Assembly: GCA_021373015.1 (NCBI GenBank)
Contig: JAJFTJ010000005.1
Span: forward strand, 161,072 to 225,071
Direction: 5' to 3'
From: Nitrospiraceae bacterium
GTDB lineage: Bacteria; Nitrospirota; Thermodesulfovibrionia; Thermodesulfovibrionales; UBA1546
Length of the DNA stretch: 64,000 nt
The notes under the pieces are model-generated. The model did not search any database and was not told the origin of the DNA. It saw nothing but the letters and a program-made list of their open reading frames with translations. Of this stretch, positions 1 through 8,956 are shown one piece after another. Made by a program: the position numbers and the translations under genes. Each line of letters starts with the position of its first letter. The stretch's first letter is position 1.

Positions 1-830
1 TCTCTTGTAAAAATCTCCTGGTCTCCATAAGACCAGCCAAGACGCACTAGATAGTTAACCAAAGCATCAGGAAGATAGCCCATGTCTTTGTATGCCATTA
101 CAGAAGTTGCCCCGTGTCTTTTGCTCAGTCTTGCTTTATCTGAGCCGAGTATCATAGGCAGATGAGCAAAGTCTGGGATGCTGTAACCCAGGGCTTTATA
201 TATATGAATCTGTTTCGGTGTATTGTTAAGATGGTCATCGCCTCTTATAATATGCGTTATTTTCATATCCACATCATCAACAACAACAGTAAAATTATAA
301 GTTGGAGTATTGTCAGAGCGCATTATTATTAAATCATCCAGCTGACTGTTATCAAACACAATTTTGCCTCTGATAAGATCATTTACAACAGTCTCTCCTG
401 TTTGCGGCATTGCGAATCTTATAGCAGCATTTTTGCCGTCTTTATTTTTGATATTTCTGCACTTGCCGGAGTATTTTATGGTTTTTCCTTGTGCTAATGC
501 TTCCTGCCTTCTGGTTTCGAGTTCTTCAGGAGAGCAATAACAATAATATGCCTTGCCTTCATTGATAAGTTTTTCTGCATATTTTCTGTATACATCAAAT
601 CTTTCTGTCTGTCTGAAAGGGCCTTCGTCACATTCGAGATTAAGCCATTTCATCCCCTCAATAATTGCATCTATATATTCTTCTGTAGAACGGGTTGTGT
701 CTGTGTCTTCAATCCGTAGTATGAATTTTCCGTTTTTATTGCGGGCATAAAGATAGTTAAAAAGCGCAGTTCTTGCACCTCCGATATGGAGATGGCCTGT
801 TGGACTTGGCGCAAAGCGAACTCTTACCAT
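1..830 (-). CDS. gltX: glutamyl-tRNA synthetase, N-terminal part (cut by the window edge)
   Basis: This class I aminoacyl-tRNA synthetase charges tRNA(Glu) with glutamate in the cytosol. Reading the minus strand from the ATG at 830 gives [20 protein letters not shown], which holds the HIGH-type ATP site (HLHIGG) typical of GltX. The KMSKS-type loop appears as RLSKRHG near the left edge. About 276 codons are visible; the anticodon-binding C terminus lies outside the window. A GGAGG sits about 14 bases upstream of the ATG. tilS lies 89 bp upstream on the same strand. The only real alternative is a non-discriminating Glu/Gln enzyme, which the visible part cannot exclude. Confidence 0.95.
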   Translation of the reverse strand, partial: MVRVRFAPSPTGHLHIGGARTALFNYLYARNKNGKFILRIEDTDTTRSTEEYIDAIIEGMKWLNLECDEGPFRQTERFDVYRKYAEKLINEGKAYYCYCSPEELETRRQEALAQGKTIKYSGKCRNIKNKDGKNAAIRFAMPQTGETVVNDLIRGKIVFDNSQLDDLIIMRSDNTPTYNFTVVVDDVDMKITHIIRGDDHLNNTPKQIHIYKALGYSIPDFAHLPMILGSDKARLSKRHGATSVMAYKDMGYLPDALVNYLVRLGWSYGDQEIFTR

Positions 831-919
831 TTACTGTTTAAATACCTCCGAAAAATTTAAGTATATAAATATAACACATTATAGGGTTAAATATAGGAAG
901 AGTGAGCTTAAGAACGGTC

Positions 920-2296
920 TTATTTTGTTAGCTTTAATTCCAAAAGCAGTGCTTCCTTGGTATTGGATGTTATCTTAAATCTTTCGTCTGCTCTATAGCC
1001 TGCAACCCATATAATGTCTTTATCTGAAAGCACGATTGGGATTGTATCCCGCTCATCTCTTGGAATTCTTTCATCTACAAAGAAATCCTGAAGCTTTTTT
1101 TTCCTGCCGAAACCTGCAGGATAGAAGAAATCACCTTCTTTTCTTGAGCGTACAATAAGAGGTGATTTTATTTTGTCAACATCAAATAACATCGTTGATT
1201 TATCTAAGGTTTCTTTGTCTTCTGTAAAAGCTGCTCTAATTAAGAGATTAGCTTCTTTAATTAACAATTCACCAGGAAGATTAAGGGTGTATTGTCCAAT
1301 CTTTTCAGGCAGCTTTGATGTGAGTATTAAAGTCGAGTAGCCTTTTATGACCCTTATGCCCTTTGGAAGATTGATCCTGTCTCCTGATCGGCCGTTTTTT
1401 ATCAGGTCAATAATGTCTTCAACATGAATAAAGCTTATTCCTCTCAGCCCCTTTACTGAATCAATCGCTCTCCTGATGATCCTGTAGAGAATTGCCTTGT
1501 CTGTTGTCTCCAGAGGAACTAGAAAAAGCTCGATCATGTCATCGGTTTTTCTTGTAATGAGTCTCATGAGTGTTTTTGTGGTAATGATCTCCAGATATCT
1601 GTCTTCTTCTCTGAAGATATTGCACATTCTGCTTACTGTTTTAATCAACTCGGGGTTTTTTTTCTTAAACTCGGACATTATAGACAGTCTGAACCAGTTT
1701 CTTAAATAATCCTTCTTTAAATTAGACGAATCGACAGCATATGACTGAGATGACGCTTCAAGAAATATTTCTATCTCTTCTCGTGCGATTTCAATAAGCG
1801 GTCTGATAATTTTGCCACGCACAGGAGGTATTCCTGTAAGCCCTTTCAACCCTGAACCTCTTAAGATACGCATGAAAAAAGTCTCGGTCTGATCATCTGC
1901 ATTGTGTGCAAGGGTAATTTTGCTTGCGCCTATTTTATATGCAATCTCTTCAAATGTCTTATATCGCAATTCTCTGGCAGCTTCTTGCTTATTTAATGAT
2001 GCTTTTTTGGCATAGGAAATGACATCAACTGACTCAACGAAAAACAATATGTTGAATTTCTTGCACAAGTCTGTGCAGAATTTTATCTCTTCAGGAGTTT
2101 CATTTGGCCTCAGATTATGATTTACATAAAGCGCTGACAGTTTGAATTTGTATATTTCTTGTATTTGCTTCAGGAGGATGAGAAGACATACTGAATCAGG
2201 ACCACCTGAAAGACCAACAAGCAAATGGTCGCTTTCTGTGATCATTGAGTGTTTTTGAATAGTTTTTTTAACTTTTTCTGTTAAATCCATTCCCAT
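920..2296 (-). CDS. tilS: tRNA(Ile)-lysidine synthase
   Basis: TilS uses ATP and lysine to convert C34 of the CAU-anticodon tRNA(Ile) to lysidine, so that AUA is read as Ile. The N-type ATP-pyrophosphatase P-loop SGGPDS is at residues 30-35, followed by the conserved YVNHNLRP segment. At 458 residues it has the usual long form with a C-terminal substrate-recognition domain; FGRKKKLQDFFVDERIP near the C terminus is the typical TilS_C signature. ATG codons at 2296 and 2290 both fit, with no strong ribosome binding site for either. It is divergent from the MshEN-like gene at 2430. Confidence 0.95.
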   Translation of the reverse strand: MGMDLTEKVKKTIQKHSMITESDHLLVGLSGGPDSVCLLILLKQIQEIYKFKLSALYVNHNLRPNETPEEIKFCTDLCKKFNILFFVESVDVISYAKKASLNKQEAARELRYKTFEEIAYKIGASKITLAHNADDQTETFFMRILRGSGLKGLTGIPPVRGKIIRPLIEIAREEIEIFLEASSQSYAVDSSNLKKDYLRNWFRLSIMSEFKKKNPELIKTVSRMCNIFREEDRYLEIITTKTLMRLITRKTDDMIELFLVPLETTDKAILYRIIRRAIDSVKGLRGISFIHVEDIIDLIKNGRSGDRINLPKGIRVIKGYSTLILTSKLPEKIGQYTLNLPGELLIKEANLLIRAAFTEDKETLDKSTMLFDVDKIKSPLIVRSRKEGDFFYPAGFGRKKKLQDFFVDERIPRDERDTIPIVLSDKDIIWVAGYRADERFKITSNTKEALLLELKLTK

Positions 2297-2357
2297 TAAA
2301 CTCTAAGTGTTAATGTTGAGTGATGTCAATAGTTATGAATATATCAGTTAAAAAAAC

Positions 2358-2386
2358 TTGCAACATCAGGTGGTTTATTATAGTAT
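2358..2386 (+). promoter_or_regulatory. candidate sigma-70 promoter for the 2430 gene
   Basis: TTGCAA at 2358-2363 and TAGTAT at 2381-2386 are separated by 17 bases. A start around 2393 would give a leader of about 37 bases. The match is moderate and was found by eye. Confidence 0.35.
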
Positions 2387-2429
2387 TTATAAAAGGAATA
2401 TAATCTAATGGGATATAGATCAACGAACT

Positions 2430-2810
2430 ATGAATAAATCCGTAAAATTCGGTCATTATCTAGCAGATAAAAAACTTATTACAAGTCAGGATATACTCGA
2501 AGCCCGTTTTGTTCAAAAGAAAAATAATAGATTGATCGGAGAAATTGCGGTGGAGAAGGGCTGGATTACTGAGGAAAATGTTCAAAGGATTCTTGTTGTT
2601 CAAGAAGAGACTTTGGAAAAATTTGGTGATACCGCAGTAAAAATGAATTTATTAACTGAGAATCAAATCGAACAACTTCTTAAAGAACAGCAAGATTCTT
2701 ATATGTTTTTTGGCGAAGCGCTGGTAAAAATCGGCGCTATTTCAAACGAAGATCTCATCAAAAATTTAAAAGAATTCAATAAGTTAAAACTGGAAGAGGA
2801 TAATTCATAG
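2430..2810 (+). CDS. small protein of four MshEN-like repeats
   Basis: The 126-residue protein consists of four short units at residues 7-29, 35-58, 65-87 and 94-114. Each has the pattern (F/I)G-x2-A/L-V-x2-G/K-x-I-(T/S)-x2-x-(L/I)-x3-L-x2-Q. This is the half-motif of the N-terminal domain of type II secretion and type IV pilus ATPases (GSPII_E_N/MshEN), where two halves bind one cyclic-di-GMP. No ATPase domain follows, so the protein is a free-standing repeat module. The conserved Arg of RLGxxL survives only in unit 2 (RLIGEIAVEKG). Function is not known; nucleotide-second-messenger binding or a protein adaptor role is inference. It has no signal peptide or membrane segment. Its 3' end overlaps the convergent MurU-AmgK gene by six bases. 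Confidence 0.7.
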   Translation: MNKSVKFGHYLADKKLITSQDILEARFVQKKNNRLIGEIAVEKGWITEENVQRILVVQEETLEKFGDTAVKMNLLTENQIEQLLKEQQDSYMFFGEALVKIGAISNEDLIKNLKEFNKLKLEEDNS

Positions 2811-4676
2811 CACTGCGATAAGTTTATAGAGTTCAGGATACTCATCTTTAACAAGAAAAATATCTTCTTTTAGTAATTTGATTCCTTTTGGAATATATTT
2901 TGAAAAGTATCTTTTGCCTGCTGAAGAAGAAAGAAAGCCAAATGCTCCGAGCGCCTGCATATGTCTTTGGAGTCTGCAAATAATTAATGATTCTTCAAAC
3001 TTATCTTTATCAAAAAAAGCATCTTTTGCTTTGATTTGAGCAGCATAATATTTCAAAAGATTTTTTCTGGTCTTGTCTTCAAGCCTGTAATATGGATCCC
3101 AAAGTATGGATGCAATGTCATATGCAGGAAGTCCTATCCTGGCGCTTTGAAAATCAATCAATCTAGGGATACCATTATGTATCATTATGTTCTGTGATTG
3201 AAAATCACGATGAATTATAGTTTTATGAAAAGATACTGCTTTTGCGGCCAGATTGTGAAATTCATCATTTAACGAAGATGTATTTTTGATTGAAATTTCT
3301 TTTATGTTTTTTACGAGCTGTTCGATGAAGTATGATGTTTCCCATCTGTAATGTTCATAGTCAAATATTTTGTTCTGGAGCAGTGGGCACTCAGCAACTC
3401 TTGCTGTTGCCTCTGTGTGGATGAGAATCAGGATATCAAGGACTTTTCTGTACATTTGTTCTATTGTCTTATCATCATGTGTTTTTTTAAGCCAGGTATA
3501 TAGTGATACATCGCCAAGGTCTTCAAATGTTGCAAGCATTTTGTCTGGTTCATAATCAACAAGTTCTGGTACTGGAACTAAATGCTTTAAAAAAAATTTA
3601 GTGTATTCTATGTGTCTTGTATAATCTGAATCACTATTTTTGCATTTCATTACGACAAATGTTTTGTAGTTTTTTTCTACCCTGAAATATTCTCTATTGG
3701 AACCTCCTGTGCCGATGAGTATTCCGTTATTTTTTGTTCCGAGCAAATCTGCTTCATTGAGGTCTATCTTGAAATCATGGCCGATTATGCAGTTTTCATA
3801 GTATGTGTTTTGATCCAGTCCGCTTTCCGGAAGGACTATACAATTTCTGACAGAGATTTTTTTATTAAATGTATTTTCTTTCTCAATTATTACATAACCA
3901 TCTATTTCTAAATTATCAATTTTTTTTGCTGACGGATGAAAATAAGTGGTCTCTCCTTCTGAGCGAAGGTTTTTTATTATTGCAGAGGCATAAGACATGG
4001 GAGTTCCAACATCACTCCAGCAGCATCCAGTAAAATCAAGCGCCTGGACTTTCTTCCCGGCTTTTGATGCTTCTATCCATGCAGATGTTGCATGTGATTC
4101 ACCGGATGGAAGAAATTGGAATATTTCAGGAGAATATACAGCTATTCCTGTATAAGCAGTTTTAAACCTGTCAGTGCTGGGATTTGGCATGGATGTCCCG
4201 GGATTCTCAACATCAATAACAAGACCTTTATCATTAACGATGACATTGCTATATTTAGGATAATTGTGAGTTGCTAGAGTTGCAATGTTGCCGGAAATTA
4301 TATGCGTCATTACAAGCTTAATAAAATCAATGTCAGATACTATGTCGGCATTATGCACCATGAAATAACTATCAGAAAGAAAAATTTCAGCATTTTTTAA
4401 TGCGCCTCCAGTACCTAGGATTGGATCTTCAGGAAACAACTCGATCCTGTCCTTGTATTCTGATTCATCAGCCCATTTTCTGATAGCCTCTGGTTTGTAG
4501 TGGAGATTTATTCCTATTTTACCTGATGAAATATCTGAGAATTTTTTAAGAATGATTTCTATCAGAGGTTTCCCGAGTAAAGGCAGTAATGGCTTGGGCA
4601 TGTGATTTGTGATGGGTCTCAGTCTTTCGCCTAAGCCTGCTGCCGGAAGGAAGATTTTAAAAGAAAATTTTGACAT
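2805..4676 (-). CDS. fused MurU-like nucleotidyltransferase and AmgK-like sugar kinase
   Basis: The N-terminal half is a sugar-nucleotide transferase: LPAAGLGERLRPITNHMPKP gives the GxGxRLxPxT...PKP signature, and NADIV is the metal-binding aspartate segment. A short hexapeptide-like stretch (residues about 250-320) links it to an aminoglycoside-phosphotransferase-type kinase with the catalytic loop HRDFQSQNIM at residues 490-499 and the metal motif LIDFQSARIG just after it. This is the domain pair of the MurNAc recycling route in Pseudomonas: AmgK makes MurNAc-1-phosphate and MurU makes UDP-MurNAc, bypassing fosfomycin-sensitive synthesis. There they are separate proteins; here one 623-residue chain carries both. 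The NamZ-type muramidase gene lies 31 bp upstream in the same operon, which supports the MurNAc assignment. The sugar could instead be another N-acetylhexosamine. Confidence 0.8.
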   Translation of the reverse strand: MSKFSFKIFLPAAGLGERLRPITNHMPKPLLPLLGKPLIEIILKKFSDISSGKIGINLHYKPEAIRKWADESEYKDRIELFPEDPILGTGGALKNAEIFLSDSYFMVHNADIVSDIDFIKLVMTHIISGNIATLATHNYPKYSNVIVNDKGLVIDVENPGTSMPNPSTDRFKTAYTGIAVYSPEIFQFLPSGESHATSAWIEASKAGKKVQALDFTGCCWSDVGTPMSYASAIIKNLRSEGETTYFHPSAKKIDNLEIDGYVIIEKENTFNKKISVRNCIVLPESGLDQNTYYENCIIGHDFKIDLNEADLLGTKNNGILIGTGGSNREYFRVEKNYKTFVVMKCKNSDSDYTRHIEYTKFFLKHLVPVPELVDYEPDKMLATFEDLGDVSLYTWLKKTHDDKTIEQMYRKVLDILILIHTEATARVAECPLLQNKIFDYEHYRWETSYFIEQLVKNIKEISIKNTSSLNDEFHNLAAKAVSFHKTIIHRDFQSQNIMIHNGIPRLIDFQSARIGLPAYDIASILWDPYYRLEDKTRKNLLKYYAAQIKAKDAFFDKDKFEESLIICRLQRHMQALGAFGFLSSSAGKRYFSKYIPKGIKLLKEDIFLVKDEYPELYKLIAVL

Positions 4677-4707
4677 TTTTTATGGGTTGCTTTCTATTGC
4701 TACGCAT

Positions 4708-5886
4708 TCAGGAGTAAATAAGATATTCCTTTCGTGTTTTTTGAAATTCTCTTGATTGTTCTTTCCACCATTCTTCCATGTTTTTAAGGGATTCATTTTT
4801 CTCCAGACTTTTTCTTAGTATGTCTGTTCCTGCTAGTATATCAATAGGAGGTTTCACTGCTTCATATTCATATGGCGGTTGTTTCCATTCAAATTTGTCT
4901 CTGTAAAGTTCCATAATAGATTTTAAAACAGCAACTCCAGTTTTGAATGGTTTGAATTTGTTCCTGTCAATAACGTGGATTTGCGCGCCTCCGCATAATT
5001 CTCCTGAGAATTTCTGAAATGTCGGTTGGAAATAAACAGGTCTGAATACAACTCCATTCAGTTTGTGTTCTTTTATTTTTTTTACTATTTTTTCAGGGTC
5101 AATAAATGGAGCCCCGAAAATTTCAAATGGACGTGTTGTTCCTCTGCCCTCGCTTAAGTTGGTGCCTTCAAGCAGACACATTCCAGGATAGACTGTTGCT
5201 GCATCCAGCGTCGGAATATTAGGGGAAGGCATAACCCATGGAAGCATTGTATCATCAAACCACATTTTTCTTTTCCAGCCTTGTGTTTTGATAATCTTCA
5301 GGTCAAGCGATGGATAAAATTTGTCTTTTAGGTAATTAGCTATTTCAGCTACTGTCATCCCATGTCTAACAGGTAAGGGGCGCTGCCCGACAAATGAAGA
5401 ATATGAAGGATCAAGAACAGGGCCTTCAAAAAGAGCGCCGCTTATCGGATTTGGTCTGTCAAGCACTACTATGGATTTGCCTGATTCAAGACAAGCCTGC
5501 ATACAGAGTTCCATTGTCCAGATAAAAGTATAATAGCGAGAGCCTATATCCTGAATGTCTACTATCATTATGTCTATGTCTTTTAACATTGAAGAATCAG
5601 GTTTTCTTGTTTGGCTGTAGAGACTGTATACGGGAAGTCCTGTGACATTATCTTTGAATCCCTGCCATTCAATCATATTGTCCTGAGTTTCACCTCTTAC
5701 TCCATGCTGCGGCCCAAAAAGAACAGTTAGTTTTGTTTTTTTTGTTTTTAAAAAAAGATTTGTAGTGTGTTCAAGTTTATTATTGACTGATGCAGGATGA
5801 ACCAACAGGCCTGAGCGTAAGTTTTTCAATTCAGCTGGCCAGTGTTTTTCGAATAAATCTGCTCCGGTTTTTACTAATTTCGGCAT
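4708..5886 (-). CDS. namZ: DUF1343 protein, NamZ-type exo-beta-N-acetylmuramidase
   Basis: The 392-residue protein matches DUF1343 along its whole length: [45 protein letters not shown] and [16 protein letters not shown] are family landmarks. NamZ of Bacillus subtilis, the founder of the characterised family, removes MurNAc from the non-reducing end of peptidoglycan fragments. Unlike that secreted enzyme, this N terminus ([20 protein letters not shown]) has no signal peptide, so a cytosolic location is inferred. It is the first gene of a two-gene minus-strand unit with the MurU-AmgK fusion, which could use the released MurNAc directly. The gene symbol rests on homology and context. Confidence 0.85.
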   Translation of the reverse strand: MPKLVKTGADLFEKHWPAELKNLRSGLLVHPASVNNKLEHTTNLFLKTKKTKLTVLFGPQHGVRGETQDNMIEWQGFKDNVTGLPVYSLYSQTRKPDSSMLKDIDIMIVDIQDIGSRYYTFIWTMELCMQACLESGKSIVVLDRPNPISGALFEGPVLDPSYSSFVGQRPLPVRHGMTVAEIANYLKDKFYPSLDLKIIKTQGWKRKMWFDDTMLPWVMPSPNIPTLDAATVYPGMCLLEGTNLSEGRGTTRPFEIFGAPFIDPEKIVKKIKEHKLNGVVFRPVYFQPTFQKFSGELCGGAQIHVIDRNKFKPFKTGVAVLKSIMELYRDKFEWKQPPYEYEAVKPPIDILAGTDILRKSLEKNESLKNMEEWWKEQSREFQKTRKEYLIYS

Positions 5887-5997
5887 ATCAGAATATACAT
5901 TATTATTTTCAATACTACAAGACTGATAATTGACCTGAAGTTCTATATTCAGTTATTATTTATACAGTTCATTCTACAATGCTTCAGGAGGTTCTTA

Positions 5998-6276
5998 ATG
6001 CCAATTTATGAATATGAATGTCTGAAATGCGGAGAAACGCATGAGATATTGCAAAAATTTAGCGATAAACCGCTTGATGTCTGTTCTAAATGTGGAGGAA
6101 AAGTTAAAAAGTTGATCTCCAATACATCATTTGTTCTAAAAGGCACTGGCTGGTATAAGACTGATAATGCCGTAGCACCTAAAAAAGATAAAAAGAAACA
6201 TGGAAAGTCAGACATAAAACCTGAAGCCAAAACCGAGACAAAATCCGAACAAAAGAAAGAAACAGTAAAAACATAG
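5998..6276 (+). CDS. FmdB-type zinc-ribbon protein
   Basis: The first 55 residues are the FmdB/CxxC-CxxC regulatory-type zinc ribbon: [17 protein letters not shown], then [15 protein letters not shown] and the conserved GTGWYKTD. The remaining 35 residues are a low-complexity Lys/Glu tail. Members are small cytosolic proteins of unclear role, first named from an amidase/formamidase regulator. An AGGAGG lies nine bases before the ATG. The stop codon overlaps the GTG start of the next gene (TAGTG), so the two are translationally coupled. Confidence 0.85.
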   Translation: MPIYEYECLKCGETHEILQKFSDKPLDVCSKCGGKVKKLISNTSFVLKGTGWYKTDNAVAPKKDKKKHGKSDIKPEAKTETKSEQKKETVKT

Positions 6277-7031
6277 TGCAGGATTTCCATATTCACATTC
6301 CATACGATGTGCTTGAAGAGCATCTTTCATTTATAAAAAAACATAAATTCAATCTCGAAATTTATTTCAGCTCTAAATCGCTTGACTCTTCAAATAAAAA
6401 AAATATCTGCAAGATGAGGAAGAGACTTGGCTATTACCCGTCTTTGTCGATTCATGCACCGTTTATGGACTTATCCCCAGGCGCTGTGGATCCTAAAGTT
6501 CGTGAAATAACAGTAGAAAGATTTGATTATATTCTGGATATCGCAGAATGCCTTGATGTTAAGACAGTTGTATTTCATTCAGGATATGAAAAATGGAAAT
6601 ACGGGCTTAACATGAATCTCTGGCTTGAGAACAGCCTTTTGACATGGGATAAGCTTTCCACTAAGGCCGCAGGCATTGGCGTGAAAATAGCAATCGAAAA
6701 CATCTTTGAGGACGAGCCTTCAAGTCTAATGGCATTGATGAAAAAGATGTCTTCATCTCACTTTGGACTCTGCTTTGATACTGGTCACTTAAATCTGTTT
6801 TCAAAGATGCCACTTGATGAATGGATAAGGGCTTTAAAACCTTATATTCTTGAATTTCACCTGCATGATAATAACAAGACCGCTGACCAGCATTTGCCGA
6901 TAGGAGATGGCACATTTGATTTTAAGACTTTATTCGAATCGATTAAAGGACAAGATATTATTTACACACTTGAGGCTCATACTGCCGAACATGTAATGAA
7001 AAGCATCGAAAGATTAAAACAGTACTTATAG
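6276..7031 (+). CDS. sugar phosphate isomerase/epimerase-like TIM-barrel protein
   Basis: The 251-residue protein has the xylose-isomerase-like/AP-endonuclease-2 TIM-barrel layout. Metal-ligand segments are recognisable: SIHAPFMDLSPG, TVVFHSG, KIAIENIFED, GLCFDTGHLN, EFHLHDNN and the closing YTLEAH. The substrate cannot be told from sequence. The start is GTG at 6276, overlapping the fmdB-like stop codon by one base, and no ATG exists further upstream in frame. Its 3' end overlaps the convergent MidA gene by six bases. Confidence 0.8.
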   Translation: MQDFHIHIPYDVLEEHLSFIKKHKFNLEIYFSSKSLDSSNKKNICKMRKRLGYYPSLSIHAPFMDLSPGAVDPKVREITVERFDYILDIAECLDVKTVVFHSGYEKWKYGLNMNLWLENSLLTWDKLSTKAAGIGVKIAIENIFEDEPSSLMALMKKMSSSHFGLCFDTGHLNLFSKMPLDEWIRALKPYILEFHLHDNNKTADQHLPIGDGTFDFKTLFESIKGQDIIYTLEAHTAEHVMKSIERLKQYL

Positions 7032-8168
7032 GTTGTTCAGCTGATTTTTAATAGAAAAACCCTTCAGCTCTGGTTTTCTATGTCCCTTATATTGAATCAT
7101 AACCTTATGCGTTTCACCAATAGTTCCAGGAAGAATCAGATTTTTAATCTTATCTATTTCAGCAAAATAGTCAGATGATGTTTTATATATGTTCGAAATT
7201 GATTTGTCAATGCCAAGCCCTAAAAGAAATGCTCCTTGCTGGCAAAATCCAATTGTTTTTATGCCTAACTCCTCCGCCCATTTCTTTACTGATGAAAAAT
7301 TCACATGAGCAGTAATATCCTGCTCTCCAATGTTTTGATATGGATCTTCGCTGATTTGGTGTTTGTAATAGCATAGAAGGGTGCCTCTGTTTCTTTCTTC
7401 ACTATAGTAATCCCATGAAGGATAGCCATAGTCTATTGTTAAAATAAAGCCTTCTTTTAAAATCTCACTTATTTCTTTCAGCCATTTTTTGATTTCAAGG
7501 TTTGTTTCTGTTCTATAGCCATTTTCAAGTTTAGTTGAGAATTCTCTCAGGTAATTTATTATTTCAATTGTGCTTGGTTTTTGCTTCAGCTCGGCAAGAT
7601 TTTCGCCATCTGATTTAATAAATATTTCTTTGATTCCATTTTCCATCTCTATTAAGTGAACTGGAAATGAGTCAAGAAGCTCGTTCGACAAGATACATCC
7701 TTTTATCTCGCTAAGCTCTTTGATGGAAGATTTCCAGATAACCTTATCATCAAATTCAGAAAGAAGTTTTTTTTGTTCTTCCTTCATTGCTGGATTTATT
7801 TCAATAATTATGTATTTAATGTTTTTGTAGATATTACGTGGTTTCTGTCCTCTGATTTTTACTCCTGAAAAATATTCAAGAATGTCTTTGCATAAATAAC
7901 CAACTCCAGAGCCAATTTCAATAATATTGAAATCATCTGGTTTTTCCATAAGCATCCACATTTCTTCAATCTGTTTGCCGAGCATTGCACCAAATATAGG
8001 GTGAAGATGAGAGCTTGTGTAAAAATCACCGTATCTTCCAATCCTTGCTTCTTCTGATGTGTAGTATCCAAACCCAGGCTCGAATAAGACCATTTTCATG
8101 AAAGTCTTAAAAGTAACAGGGCCGTCTTTTCTTATTTTATCTATAATTTTTTGTTTAACCGCATTCAT
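7026..8168 (-). CDS. MidA-type SAM-dependent protein methyltransferase
   Basis: This is a DUF185/MidA family protein (380 residues, normal length). The N terminus carries the diagnostic ITFKTFM-like block (VTFKTFMKMVLFEPGFGYYT) followed by GRYGDFYTSSHLHPIFG. The SAM site is IEIGSGVGYLC. The mitochondrial relative NDUFAF7 dimethylates an arginine of the complex I subunit NDUFS2, so a bacterial role on a complex I-like or other protein is possible but unproven. No complex I genes are in the window. The ATG at 8168 is the only start consistent with the conserved N terminus. Confidence 0.85.
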   Translation of the reverse strand: MNAVKQKIIDKIRKDGPVTFKTFMKMVLFEPGFGYYTSEEARIGRYGDFYTSSHLHPIFGAMLGKQIEEMWMLMEKPDDFNIIEIGSGVGYLCKDILEYFSGVKIRGQKPRNIYKNIKYIIIEINPAMKEEQKKLLSEFDDKVIWKSSIKELSEIKGCILSNELLDSFPVHLIEMENGIKEIFIKSDGENLAELKQKPSTIEIINYLREFSTKLENGYRTETNLEIKKWLKEISEILKEGFILTIDYGYPSWDYYSEERNRGTLLCYYKHQISEDPYQNIGEQDITAHVNFSSVKKWAEELGIKTIGFCQQGAFLLGLGIDKSISNIYKTSSDYFAEIDKIKNLILPGTIGETHKVMIQYKGHRKPELKGFSIKNQLNNL

Positions 8169-8243
8169 ATCAACATTATAGCTTTGCCTTGCTCTGCAAG
8201 CAACTTTAAATCAAATGCTTTTTATCAATAATGAAAGCTATAT

Positions 8244-8273
8244 TTGACAAACCACATAACAAAAAAGTAATTT
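8244..8273 (+). promoter_or_regulatory. candidate sigma-70 promoter for hisH, possibly leaderless
   Basis: A perfect TTGACA (8244-8249) is followed after 18 bases by TAATTT (8268-8273). The predicted transcription start falls on or next to the hisH ATG at 8279. No Shine-Dalgarno sequence precedes that ATG, which is consistent with a leaderless message. Confidence 0.5.
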
Positions 8274-8278
8274 AAACA

Positions 8279-8902
8279 ATGATCGCAATTGTAGATTACG
8301 GAATGGGAAATCTCCGAAGCGTAGAAAAAGGTTTTCAAAAAGTTAATGTTGATGCGCGCATTGTCTCAGACGCTAAGTCAATAGATGATGCAGATGGTGT
8401 TGTGCTTCCAGGGGTCGGTGCATTCATCGACTGCATAAAAAATCTTACTGACATGAATCTTACTGATGCAATTATAAAGTCGATATCAAAGGGCAAGCCC
8501 TATCTTGGGATCTGCCTTGGTCTTCAGGTTTTGTTTACTGAATCAGAAGAATTTGGAACATGCAAAGGACTTAATGTGCTTAAGGGCAGGGTTGTAAGAT
8601 TTCCTAAGAACAAACTTAAAGTTCCTCATATGGGATGGAATACAGTGGATATCAAGAAAAATTCTCCTATTTTTAGTGGAATACCGGAAAAATCATATTT
8701 TTATTTTGTACACTCGTTTTATGTGGTGCCGGATGATGAGAGTGTGATTTCAGGCACTACTGATTACGGAACCAGCTTCACTTCAATGATATGGAAGGAT
8801 AATGTTCTGGCAACCCAATTTCATCCTGAAAAAAGTCAGGAACTGGGGTTGAAGATATTGAAGGGGTTTGGGGATTTTGTAAAGAAAGAGATTGCATTCT
8901 GA
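8279..8902 (+). CDS. hisH: imidazole glycerol phosphate synthase, glutaminase subunit
   Basis: HisH hydrolyses glutamine and channels ammonia to HisF, which makes imidazole glycerol phosphate in histidine synthesis. The class I glutamine amidotransferase features are present: MIAIVDYGMGNLRSVEKGF at the start, the nucleophile elbow GICLGLQVLF, and the His-Glu pair in FHPEKSQ near the C terminus. The length of 207 residues is standard. No other his gene is in the window, so the operon is split. It is flanked by MidA (divergent) and a glycosyltransferase (convergent). Confidence 0.95.
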   Translation: MIAIVDYGMGNLRSVEKGFQKVNVDARIVSDAKSIDDADGVVLPGVGAFIDCIKNLTDMNLTDAIIKSISKGKPYLGICLGLQVLFTESEEFGTCKGLNVLKGRVVRFPKNKLKVPHMGWNTVDIKKNSPIFSGIPEKSYFYFVHSFYVVPDDESVISGTTDYGTSFTSMIWKDNVLATQFHPEKSQELGLKILKGFGDFVKKEIAF

Positions 8903-8956
8903 TTTGGCATCTGAGCCAGATGTAAAGCATAATAGGAATAAATTAGATTAATTTAA

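Noticed and set aside
8908..8922. Terminator between hisH and the CgeB-like gene
   Set aside because: CATCTG/CAGATG forms a short hairpin but no T-run follows on either strand.
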